This document shows positions 28,750 through 36,130 of a stretch of 64,000 nt of DNA, one piece after another. The translations under genes were made by a program, and so were the position numbers. Source of the stretch: Rhodobacterales bacterium HKCCE2091 (lineage in GTDB: Bacteria > Pseudomonadota > Alphaproteobacteria > Rhodobacterales > Rhodobacteraceae); contig WVSL01000011.1 in NCBI GenBank assembly GCA_015689685.1, forward strand, positions 51,650 to 115,649, in the 5' to 3' direction. Under the pieces are notes generated by a model that made no database searches, was not told the origin of the DNA, and saw only the letters and a list, made by a program, of their open reading frames with translations. Every line of letters starts with the position of its first letter. Position 1 is the stretch's first letter.

Positions 28750-28884
28750 CAACTCCGGTCACCCCACCCGAGCGCCCCGCCCGCGTTGCCTCGCGCGCCG
28801 CGCCGGGCCATCGTGTCGGCGGTAGCGCGGGCGCACCGGCCGGGGAGGGTCGGACTCCGCCGCTGGTAGCGTCAGGGGGAGGAC

Positions 28885-29547
28885 ATGGCCGGAAGTCGCC
28901 AGTCGGATCGTCGGCGGGAGGTGGACGCGGCTCGGCTCGAACTGGGCCGGCTGATCCAGGCCTACGAGCGGGATTTCGGGACCAGCAGCTACCTCAACCG
29001 GGCGCCGGTGCCACGGGCCGACGCGCTGACGGACGCGGTACTTCTGCCCGAGCGGCTGGCCCTGCTGGATCGGCTTCCGAAAGGCGGCCGCTGCGCGGAG
29101 ATCGGCGTCGACCGGGGCGACTTCTCCCGCGAGATCCTGTCCCGTGCCCGGCCGTCGGAGCTGTTCCTCGTCGATCTCGACCTCCGCCGCCTGTCGCCTG
29201 AGAACGAGGCGCGGTTGCGAGCCCGCCCCGAGGCGAGGCTGATCGAGGCGCCGTCGGCCACGGCGCTGTCGGACCAGCCCGACGGAAGCTTCGACTGGAT
29301 CTACCTCGACGCCGATCACGGATACGCATCGGTCGAGGCGGACATCGCGGCGCTGTCACCCAAGATCAGCCGCGGCGGATACTTCGTGTTCAACGACTTC
29401 ACCCTGTGGTCGGCGGCCAATTGCGGCAACTACGGCGTGTCGAAGGCGGTGGTGGAGTTCCTCAACGCGGACCGGAGGTGGCGGGTGTCGCATTTCGCGC
29501 TGCAAGGCGGCGGCTACCACGACATCGCCCTGCAACGGGTCGGCTAG
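28885..29547 (+). CDS. class I SAM-dependent methyltransferase
   Basis: A 220-residue protein of the Methyltransf_24 type. The SAM-binding motif I is CAEIGVDRGDFSREIL, followed by FLVDLDL (acidic residue for the ribose) and DWIYLDADHGYASVEADI, the motif shared with sugar- and small-molecule O-methyltransferases. Cytosolic, no signal peptide. A GGGGGAGG ribosome site lies just before the ATG. The substrate is unknown: neighbours are a transporter and polyamine genes, and no polysaccharide cluster is seen. The gap of 135 bp before it has no recognisable feature. Confidence 0.82.
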   Translation: MAGSRQSDRRREVDAARLELGRLIQAYERDFGTSSYLNRAPVPRADALTDAVLLPERLALLDRLPKGGRCAEIGVDRGDFSREILSRARPSELFLVDLDLRRLSPENEARLRARPEARLIEAPSATALSDQPDGSFDWIYLDADHGYASVEADIAALSPKISRGGYFVFNDFTLWSAANCGNYGVSKAVVEFLNADRRWRVSHFALQGGGYHDIALQRVG

Positions 29548-29674
29548 GCGACTTCGCAGCGTGCCACACGGCCGCAGCATGCCGCGGTCGCGGCCTTCTG
29601 TCCGGCGCCGCCCCCTTGCCCGCGACCCGACCGCCGCGTAGCCTGCCGGGCAGCGACAAGCCACGAGATTTTCA

Positions 29675-30349
29675 ATGCTGATCGGCATCCTGCAATGCGG
29701 CCACCTGCCCGAGGACCTCGCGGCGGAATACGGTGCCTACGACTCCCTTTTCCGTAAGCTCCTGGGCGGGCGGGGCTACGAGTTCCGCACCTGGAACGCG
29801 GTCGACATGGAGTTCCCCGACAGCCCGGAGGACGCCGATGCCTGGCTCGTCACCGGGTCGCGCCACGGGGTCTACGAGGACCTGCCGTTCATCGCGCCGC
29901 TGCTGCAGTTCATCCGCGACATCCGCGACGCAGGAACTCCGCTCGTCGGCATCTGCTTCGGCCACCAGGCGGTGGCGCAGGCGCTCGGCGGACGGGTAGA
30001 GAAGTTCGCGGGCGGCTGGTCGCTCGGACGGGTCGGCTACCCGGTGAACGGGCACGCGCTGAACCTCGTCGCCTTCCACCAGGACCAGGTGGTCGAACGG
30101 CCCGAGGGGGCGGAGGTCCTGGCCTCCACCCCGTTCTGCGAGAACGCGATCCTGGCCTACGGCGACCGCATCCTGACGATCCAGCCGCACCCGGAATTCG
30201 ACGCCGGGTTCACGCGCGATCTGCTGGAGGCGCGTGGCAAGGTGCTGCCCGCCGATCTCGTCACCGGGGCGGCCGCGTCGCTGGACCAGCCGCTCGACAC
30301 CGCCGCCACCGCCGACATGATGGCCGCCGTGCTGGAGGGCCGCCGATGA
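29675..30349 (+). CDS. class I glutamine amidotransferase, PuuD-like
   Basis: A 224-residue class I amidotransferase-fold hydrolase. The nucleophile is C94 in VGICFGHQAVAQALGG; the His and Glu partners lie in IQPHPEFD near residue 173. There is no synthetase partner domain. Next to a glutamine synthetase-like PuuA and an FAD oxidase like PuuB, the likely job is hydrolysis of gamma-glutamyl-GABA or a related gamma-glutamyl amide, though other small class I proteins look alike. The stop overlaps the next start as ATGA, so it is co-translated with the ligase. Confidence 0.8.
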   Translation: MLIGILQCGHLPEDLAAEYGAYDSLFRKLLGGRGYEFRTWNAVDMEFPDSPEDADAWLVTGSRHGVYEDLPFIAPLLQFIRDIRDAGTPLVGICFGHQAVAQALGGRVEKFAGGWSLGRVGYPVNGHALNLVAFHQDQVVERPEGAEVLASTPFCENAILAYGDRILTIQPHPEFDAGFTRDLLEARGKVLPADLVTGAAASLDQPLDTAATADMMAAVLEGRR

Positions 30350-31710
30350 CCACGACCGCAGACCTGTTGGAAAAGCTGCCCGAAGTGGCGCAGATCTATC
30401 TGTCCGGCCGCACGCTGGACGAGGTCGAATGCATCGTCGCGGACCTCGCCGGCGTGGCGCGCGGCAAGGCGATGCCGGGGCTGAAATTCGCGCGGCAGAG
30501 CCATTTCTTCCTGCCCAACTCGATCTTCTACCAGACCATCACCGGGGACTGGACCGAGATCGAGGGCGAGGGCTTCACCGAACCCGACATGATCCTGACC
30601 CCGGACTGGGACACCGCGACACCCGCGCCCTGGACCGCGGACTGGACGCTTCAGGTGATCCACAACGTCGACGACCAGCAGGGCAACCCGGTGCCGATCG
30701 CGCCGCGGAACGTGCTGAAGCGCGTGGTGAAGCTCTACAACGACCGCGGCTGGCATCCGATCGTCGCGCCCGAGATGGAGTTCTACCTCGTCGCGCCGAA
30801 CACCGACCCGGCGCGGGAGATCGAGCCGCCGATGGGACGGTCCGGCCGCAGGGCCGCCGCGCGGCAGGCCTACTCGATGAGCGCCGTCGACGAATACGGG
30901 CCCGTCATCGACGACATCTACGACTTCGCCGAGGCGCAGGGCCTCGAGATCGACGGCATCCTTCAGGAAGGCGGCGCGGGACAGGTGGAACTGAACCTCC
31001 GCCACGGCGACCCGGTGAAGCTGGCCGACGAGATCTTCTTCTTCAAGCGGATGATCCGCGAGGCCGCGCTGCGCCACGATTGCTACGCCACCTTCATGGC
31101 CAAGCCGATCGCGGGCGAGCCCGGCAGCGCGATGCACATCCACCACTCGGTCACGTCGGAGAGCACCGGGCGCAACATCTTCTCGGCGCCCGACGGCACG
31201 GCGACGCCGGAATTCGGGCACTTCATCTCGGGGCTGCAGCGGCACCTGCCCTCGGTCGTGGCGCTGATCGCGCCCTACGTTAACTCGTACCGGCGCTACG
31301 TCCCGGACTTCGCCGCGCCGATCAACCTCGCCTGGGGCCGCGACAACCGAACCACAGGCATCCGCGTGCCGGTCTCCGACCCCGAAAGCCGGCGGGTGGA
31401 AAACCGCCTGCCCGGCATGGACTGCAACCCCTACCTCGGCATCGCGGCCTCGCTCGCCTGCGGGTATCTCGGGCTGGAGGAAGGCGAGGAGCCCACGGCA
31501 GAGACAACGGGCGACGCCTATCTCGATGACGACGCCATCCCGCGCGGGCTCGGCGACGCGCTCGACCTGTTCCAGGCCAACCAGGCCATGGAACAGGTGC
31601 TCGGCCCCGAGTTCTGTAAGCTCTACGCCGCGGTGAAGTCGCTGGAACACAAGGAGTTCCTCCAGGTCATCTCGCCCTGGGAACGGGAACACCTGCTTCT
31701 GAATGTCTGA
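30346..31710 (+). CDS. glutamine synthetase-family ligase, gamma-glutamylpolyamine synthetase-like
   Basis: A 454-residue type I glutamine synthetase-fold ligase. Catalytic-domain signatures include HPIVAPEMEFYLV (metal-binding Glu), EGGAGQVELNLRHGD, FMAKPIAGEPGSAMHIHHS and the C-terminal NPYLGIAASLACGYLG. The MEFYL and IHHS wording and the absence of the adenylylation-site NLYDL fit the PuuA/GlnA3 branch rather than housekeeping GlnA, so it probably glutamylates putrescine or another amine using ATP. It is sandwiched by the amidotransferase (ATGA overlap) and the FAD oxidoreductase 17 bp downstream. Confidence 0.85.
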   Translation: MTTTADLLEKLPEVAQIYLSGRTLDEVECIVADLAGVARGKAMPGLKFARQSHFFLPNSIFYQTITGDWTEIEGEGFTEPDMILTPDWDTATPAPWTADWTLQVIHNVDDQQGNPVPIAPRNVLKRVVKLYNDRGWHPIVAPEMEFYLVAPNTDPAREIEPPMGRSGRRAAARQAYSMSAVDEYGPVIDDIYDFAEAQGLEIDGILQEGGAGQVELNLRHGDPVKLADEIFFFKRMIREAALRHDCYATFMAKPIAGEPGSAMHIHHSVTSESTGRNIFSAPDGTATPEFGHFISGLQRHLPSVVALIAPYVNSYRRYVPDFAAPINLAWGRDNRTTGIRVPVSDPESRRVENRLPGMDCNPYLGIAASLACGYLGLEEGEEPTAETTGDAYLDDDAIPRGLGDALDLFQANQAMEQVLGPEFCKLYAAVKSLEHKEFLQVISPWEREHLLLNV

Positions 31711-31727
31711 CACGGGCCTTAGCTGAG

Positions 31728-33011
31728 ATGGACGCGGGCCTCGCTGCCACCCTGCGCGATCCGAGGTTCCCGCCCGCGATCTACGGGCCGGCCCCTGCTC
31801 CGCGCCCGGCGCTGGACGGTTCGCTGAGCGCCGATGTCTGCGTGGTCGGCGGCGGGTATACCGGGCTGTCGGCGGCGCTCCACCTCGCCCGCGCCGGGCG
31901 CCGGGTGGTGGTGATCGACGCCTGGCGGATCGGTCACGGCGCTTCGGGGCGCAACGGCGGCCAGCTTCTCGGCGGCCAGCGGCAAGACCAGGTGACGCTG
32001 GAGCGCATGGTCGGGCCGGATCATGCGCAACGGCTCTGGCACCTGGGGCAGGATGCCGTGCGCCTCGTGCGCGACCTGGTGGCCGAAGGCGACATTCCCT
32101 GCGACCTGCAGATGGGCGCGGTCGAGGCCGGGTTCACTGATGCCGAGGTCGCGGAGCTGCACCACTACCGCGACCACCTCGCCCGCAACTACGGTCACGA
32201 GGAGACCGAGGCGCTCGACCGGGACGGCATCCGCGCGATCGTGAATTCGCCGCGCTACGCCGGCGGGCTGCTCGACCGCAGCTCGGGGCAACTGAACCCC
32301 TTCGCCTATGCGCTCGGCCTCGCCCGGATGGCCGAGGCCGAGGGGGCGGAGCTGTTCGAGGCGACGGAGGCCCGGGCGATCACTCCGGGCCGGGTCTGGA
32401 CCGACCGGGGCGAGATCCTGGCCGAACACGTCATCGTCGGCTGCAACGGCTATCTCGGGCGGCTTCTGCCGCAGGTTGCGGCGCGGGTGCTGCCGATCAA
32501 CACCTACGTCCTCGCGACCGAACCCCTGCCCCCCGGTGCCGCACTTGGCCGCCGGGTCTGCGTGGCCGACACGAAGTTCGTCGTGAACTACTTCCGCACC
32601 GATGCCGACAACCGCCTGATCTTTGGCGGCGGAGAGAGTTACGGCCACCGTTTCCCCGCCGATATCGCCGCCAAGGTGCGCAAACCGATGGCCCACATCT
32701 TTCCGGATTTGAAAGATGTGCGAGTCGTCGATGCCTGGGGCGGGACCGTCGCGATCACCCGGCCGCGCTTTCCCCATTTCGCGCTGGTGAAGCCCGGCCT
32801 GTGGACGGCGTCGGGCTATTCCGGCCACGGGATCGCCACCGCGACCCAGGCGGGAAAGCTCATATCCCTTGCAATACAAGGGGATAGCGAAGGGTTCGAC
32901 ACGATGGCGGGGGTCCATGTGCCGTCCTTCCCCGGCGGTTCGCGGCTGCGGGCGCCCTTGCTGACGCTTGCCATGACCTGGTTCGCCCTGCGCGACCGTC
33001 TCGGCATCTAG
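31728..33011 (+). CDS. FAD-dependent oxidoreductase, PuuB-like
   Basis: A 427-residue DAO-family flavoenzyme. The N-terminal FAD Rossmann motif is VCVVGGGYTGLSAALHLARAG, followed by HGASGRNGGQLLGG, typical of gamma-glutamylputrescine oxidases and related amine oxidases; the C-terminal FAD contact is ASGYSGHGIATATQAGKL. It would oxidise the glutamylated amine to an aldehyde. No aldehyde dehydrogenase follows, so the PuuC step must be encoded elsewhere. The 17-bp spacing from the ligase makes it part of the same operon. Confidence 0.87.
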   Translation: MDAGLAATLRDPRFPPAIYGPAPAPRPALDGSLSADVCVVGGGYTGLSAALHLARAGRRVVVIDAWRIGHGASGRNGGQLLGGQRQDQVTLERMVGPDHAQRLWHLGQDAVRLVRDLVAEGDIPCDLQMGAVEAGFTDAEVAELHHYRDHLARNYGHEETEALDRDGIRAIVNSPRYAGGLLDRSSGQLNPFAYALGLARMAEAEGAELFEATEARAITPGRVWTDRGEILAEHVIVGCNGYLGRLLPQVAARVLPINTYVLATEPLPPGAALGRRVCVADTKFVVNYFRTDADNRLIFGGGESYGHRFPADIAAKVRKPMAHIFPDLKDVRVVDAWGGTVAITRPRFPHFALVKPGLWTASGYSGHGIATATQAGKLISLAIQGDSEGFDTMAGVHVPSFPGGSRLRAPLLTLAMTWFALRDRLGI

Positions 33012-33127
33012 GCAACAAACCGGACATTTTCCGCCGAAGGACCCACGGGCACCCGCCCCGTGTCTGGATTCTGACACGTTTCCCGGCTAAAGTTTTTTGA
33101 AACGGGACATTTCGAAAAGGTGAAACT

Positions 33128-34348
33128 ATGGCGCTTGCACCGAACGTCTACGACGCAGAGCCCATCCCCGAGGCCGCGAAGGCGGAAATCGATCGCCTGC
33201 TCGCCTCCGGCGACCTGTTCCGCTACACCGCCCCCGCCGACGCGCCCGTCGCGCTGCTGGAGCGCGAATTCGCCGACATGATGGGGTCGAAATACGCGCT
33301 GGCCGTGTCGTCCTGCTCCGCCGCGCTGTTCCTGTCGCTCCGCGCGCTGGACCTGCCCTTCGGCGCCAAGGTGCTGATCCCGGCCTTCACCTTCGCAGCG
33401 GTCCCCTCCGCCGTCGTCCATGCCAACTGCCTGCCGGTGCTGGTCGAGGTGGCTGAGAACTACCGCATCGACATGGCCGACTTCGCCGCCAAGCTGCCCG
33501 AGGCGCAGGCGGTCATCATCAGCCACATGCGCGGCCATACCTCCGACATGGACGCGATCATGGCGCTCTGCGACGAGGCCGGCATCCCGGTGGTCGAGGA
33601 TGCCGCGCATTCGCTCGGCACGCTCTGGGCCGGCCGCAAGGTCGGCACCATCGGCAAGATCGGCTGCTTCTCGTTCCAGTCCTACAAGCTGGTCAACTCC
33701 GGCGAGGGCGGCATCCTGATCACCGACGACGCCGATCTCGTCGCCCGCGCGGTCATCATGTCCGGCGCCTACGAGCACAACTGGAAGAAGCACAAGGGCC
33801 CCGAGGGCCAGAACGACCCGGAACTGGCCGAGGCCTTCGCGCGCTGGCAGAACCAGCTTCCGCTCTACAACCAGCGGCTTTCGAACCTGTCCGCCGCCGT
33901 GATCCGCCCGCAACTGGCCGAAGTGCCGCGCCGGGTCCGTGACGGCCGCGCCAATCACGACTACGTCGCCGCCGCGCTGAACTCCTCGCCCTGGCTGTCC
34001 GTGCCCGAGGCGCTCGGCCCCGAGGAACGTGCGCCGGATTCGATCCAGTTCAACCTGGTGGGCTTCGACACCGACGAGGAAGCCCGCGCCTTCGCCGCCG
34101 CCGCCGAGGCGCGCGGCGTGAAGGTGCAGGTCTTCGGCCTGTCCACCGACAACGCGCGGGCATTCTGGAACTGGAACTTCATCCCGGGCGAGACGCCGGA
34201 CCTGCCGCAGACCCGCGCCATGCTGATGCGCGCCTGCGACGTGCGCCTGCCCCCGCGCCTGAACCGGGCGGAGCTCGACTTCGTCGCCGGCGCCCTGATC
34301 TCGGCGGCCGAGGACATCAAGGGCGAAACCCGCGCCTACGGCACCTGA
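33128..34348 (+). CDS. DegT/DnrJ/EryC1/StrS-family aminotransferase
   Basis: A 406-residue PLP enzyme of the sugar-aminotransferase class. The PLP lysine is K187 in CFSFQSYKLVNSGEGGI, the ring-nitrogen Asp is D158 in VVEDAAHSLGT, and the cofactor phosphate contact precedes at SSCSAALFLS. The family usually aminates keto-sugars for surface polysaccharide or antibiotic sugars, but none of those genes is near, and the motif around K187 is atypical, so the substrate is open. A 116-bp gap before it contains direct and inverted repeats. The GFA gene follows after four bases. Confidence 0.88.
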   Translation: MALAPNVYDAEPIPEAAKAEIDRLLASGDLFRYTAPADAPVALLEREFADMMGSKYALAVSSCSAALFLSLRALDLPFGAKVLIPAFTFAAVPSAVVHANCLPVLVEVAENYRIDMADFAAKLPEAQAVIISHMRGHTSDMDAIMALCDEAGIPVVEDAAHSLGTLWAGRKVGTIGKIGCFSFQSYKLVNSGEGGILITDDADLVARAVIMSGAYEHNWKKHKGPEGQNDPELAEAFARWQNQLPLYNQRLSNLSAAVIRPQLAEVPRRVRDGRANHDYVAAALNSSPWLSVPEALGPEERAPDSIQFNLVGFDTDEEARAFAAAAEARGVKVQVFGLSTDNARAFWNWNFIPGETPDLPQTRAMLMRACDVRLPPRLNRAELDFVAGALISAAEDIKGETRAYGT

Positions 34349-34352
34349 CCCG

Positions 34353-34736
34353 ATGCCCCGGGGCCGTTGTCTCTGCGGCGGGGTGACCTTCCGCTTCGAC
34401 GCAGACGCGGTGATCTGGCGCGGGCACTGCCATTGCGAAAGCTGCCGCCGCAACTGCGCGGCGGCCTTCACGACCTTCTTCGGCGTTCGCGACGACGCGT
34501 GGGAATGGACCGGCGCGGCACCGGCCGAATACCGTCACTCCGAGCACGCGACACGGTCCTTCTGCCCCACCTGCGGCACGCCGATGGCCTACAGGTCCAC
34601 GCAGCAGCCGGGCGAGATGCACTTCTACGCCGCGGGGCTGGAAGACCACTCCGCCTTCGAACCGGAACAGCACTTCCACTGGTCCGAACACGTTCCCTGG
34701 GTGGACCTCTCCGACCACTTGCCGCGGAAGGGCTGA
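34353..34736 (+). CDS. GFA (glutathione-dependent formaldehyde-activating) family protein
   Basis: A 127-residue zinc protein with the GFA fold: RCLCGGVTFRF, the CHCESCRRNCAAAF zinc loop, and the second cysteine pair in FCPTCGTPMAYR. The family name derives from formaldehyde condensation with glutathione, but most members are uncharacterised and this assignment is to the fold only. It begins four bases after the aminotransferase stop, so it is probably in the same transcript. Confidence 0.88.
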   Translation: MPRGRCLCGGVTFRFDADAVIWRGHCHCESCRRNCAAAFTTFFGVRDDAWEWTGAAPAEYRHSEHATRSFCPTCGTPMAYRSTQQPGEMHFYAAGLEDHSAFEPEQHFHWSEHVPWVDLSDHLPRKG

Positions 34737-34820
34737 GACCCCCGCTGCGGGCACAGCATTGCAGCCGCAGAGAGTGGCGGCGCAGCGATCCGCTGCGCGC
34801 GCAGGCAGCGTGGCGCTGCC

Positions 34821-35366
34821 TTACATCTTCGAGAGTTTCGCCTGCAGGTCCGCGAGCTGCTTCTTGATCTGGCCAAGCTCGTCCTCGGCGCTTTCGGCAT
34901 CCTCGGGCGAAGGGCCGGACCAGTTCGACGACAGACCACCGGTCATCGCCTTCATGAAGGCTTCCTGCTGCGCGCGCATGGCCTCGAACCCCGGCATCGA
35001 GGCCATCGGGTTCATCGCGGTCATGTTCTCGACCATCTTCGACTGGCCCTGTTTCAGCATCTCGAACGACATCGCGAGGAAGTCGGGGACGACGCTCTGG
35101 GCCTGGGTCGTGTAGCTGCGCACGAGGTCGGTCAGCACCTCGATCGGCAGGACGCTCTCGCCCTTCGACTCGTGCTCCGCGATGATCTGGAGAAGGTACT
35201 GGCGGGTCAGGTCGTCGCCGGATTTCAGGTCCACGATCTTGACCTCGCGGCCGTCGCGGATGAACCGGGCGATGTCCTCGAGCGTCACGTAATCCGACGT
35301 CTCGGTGTTGTAGAGACGCCGGCTGGCATATCGCTTGATCAGAAGCGTTCCGTCCGTCGCGGTCAT
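34821..35366 (-). CDS. phaR: polyhydroxyalkanoate synthesis repressor PhaR
   Basis: A 181-residue DNA- and PHA-binding repressor. The conserved N-terminal block LIKRYASRRLYNTETSDYVT is the PHA accumulation regulator DNA-binding domain; the C-terminal part is helical and granule-associated, ending in a coiled coil (DELGQIKKQLADLQAKL). The ATG at 35366 is chosen because GAGGGGAG lies ten bases upstream, whereas the ATG at 35375 would be one base from it. It is expected to leave the phaP operator when PHA granules form. Order on this strand is phaC, phaP, phaR; phaP has its own terminator before it. Confidence 0.95.
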   Translation of the reverse strand: MTATDGTLLIKRYASRRLYNTETSDYVTLEDIARFIRDGREVKIVDLKSGDDLTRQYLLQIIAEHESKGESVLPIEVLTDLVRSYTTQAQSVVPDFLAMSFEMLKQGQSKMVENMTAMNPMASMPGFEAMRAQQEAFMKAMTGGLSSNWSGPSPEDAESAEDELGQIKKQLADLQAKLSKM

Positions 35367-35456
35367 GGGCGACATACTCCCCTCGGACACTCGAGCCCCC
35401 TCATGCTGGCGCGGGTCCGTCAGAATTGCAATGTTTCCGTTCACTTGAACGAAAAG

Positions 35457-35482
35457 AAGGACGAGCCGCGGGGCCCGTCCTT
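35457..35482 (-). terminator. intrinsic terminator of phaP
   Basis: On the minus strand a stem (7 bp plus 3 bp with one mismatch, arms AAGGACG and CGTCCTT) is followed by CTTTTCGTT, a proper rho-independent signature, 50 bp past the phaP stop. Confidence 0.75.
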
Positions 35483-35531
35483 CCCTGTCTCTGCCGGCGG
35501 GGAGGACGCCGGCGCGAGAACATTCACACCA

Positions 35532-35984
35532 TTACTTGGCGGCCGCGGTGGTGGCCTTCTTGGCCGCCGTGGTCACTTCGTTGGTGGCTTTCTTCATGGC
35601 AGCGGTGGCTTCTTCGGAAGCTTCCTTGCCGGCCGCCATCATCAGCTCGACGGTTTCCATCTGGACCTTCTTCGCGACTTCGGCGAAGGCGGCCATCGAC
35701 TCGGCAGCCATCTCGGCCGAGGCGGAGGCGAAGTCGGTCATCGCCTTGGTGTAGTCCGACGGGTCTTCCTTGACCGCGGCCACGTCGCCGAGCTTGGCGA
35801 TGGTGTCCTTGGTCCACTTGGTCGAGATCTCGGTCGACTTCTCGGCGGCTTCGAGGGCCACCTTCGACATCTTCTCGCCCAGGGCGGCCTGCGACTTGAA
35901 GGCGTCGCTGAAGGCCGACATGTCCATCGGATACTGAGCCATCAGGTCCGACACGTACTTGGTGAATTCGTTGGTCTTAGCCAT
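35532..35984 (-). CDS. phaP: phasin PhaP
   Basis: A 150-residue amphipathic granule coat protein of the phasin_2 type: almost wholly helical, Ala/Lys/Glu/Met-rich, with the heptad-like stretch AEVAKKVQMETVELMMAAG and an Ala-Lys-rich tail (KKATTAAAK). It covers PHA granules and limits their size. It has its own promoter with a PhaR operator (36046-36092) and its own terminator, consistent with the strong, granule-dependent expression known for phasins. No cysteines, no signal peptide. Confidence 0.93.
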   Translation of the reverse strand: MAKTNEFTKYVSDLMAQYPMDMSAFSDAFKSQAALGEKMSKVALEAAEKSTEISTKWTKDTIAKLGDVAAVKEDPSDYTKAMTDFASASAEMAAESMAAFAEVAKKVQMETVELMMAAGKEASEEATAAMKKATNEVTTAAKKATTAAAK

Positions 35985-36045
35985 TGTGGTACTCGCTTTC
36001 GGTTCTCGGGGATCAGGCCCGACTGGGATTTCTGCGTCCGCGAGA

Positions 36046-36092
36046 AACCTAGATGCTGCAGTGCAGCAAATCAACCCCTTTCTGCACTGCAG
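36046..36092 (-). promoter_or_regulatory. phaP promoter with two PhaR operators
   Basis: A sigma70-like pair TTGATT (36074-36069) and TAGGTT (36051-36046) is separated by 17 bp. Inside that spacer lies a perfect palindrome TGCTGCA-G-TGCAGCA (36054-36068), whose core CTGC-N3-GCAG is the published PhaR target in Paracoccus/Rhodobacter. A second CTGC-N3-GCAG lies at 36082-36092, 26 bp away centre to centre. Confidence 0.75.
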
Positions 36093-36130
36093 CATAGAAT
36101 TTTTGAGACCGTTCGGCGGCAAATGGCCGG

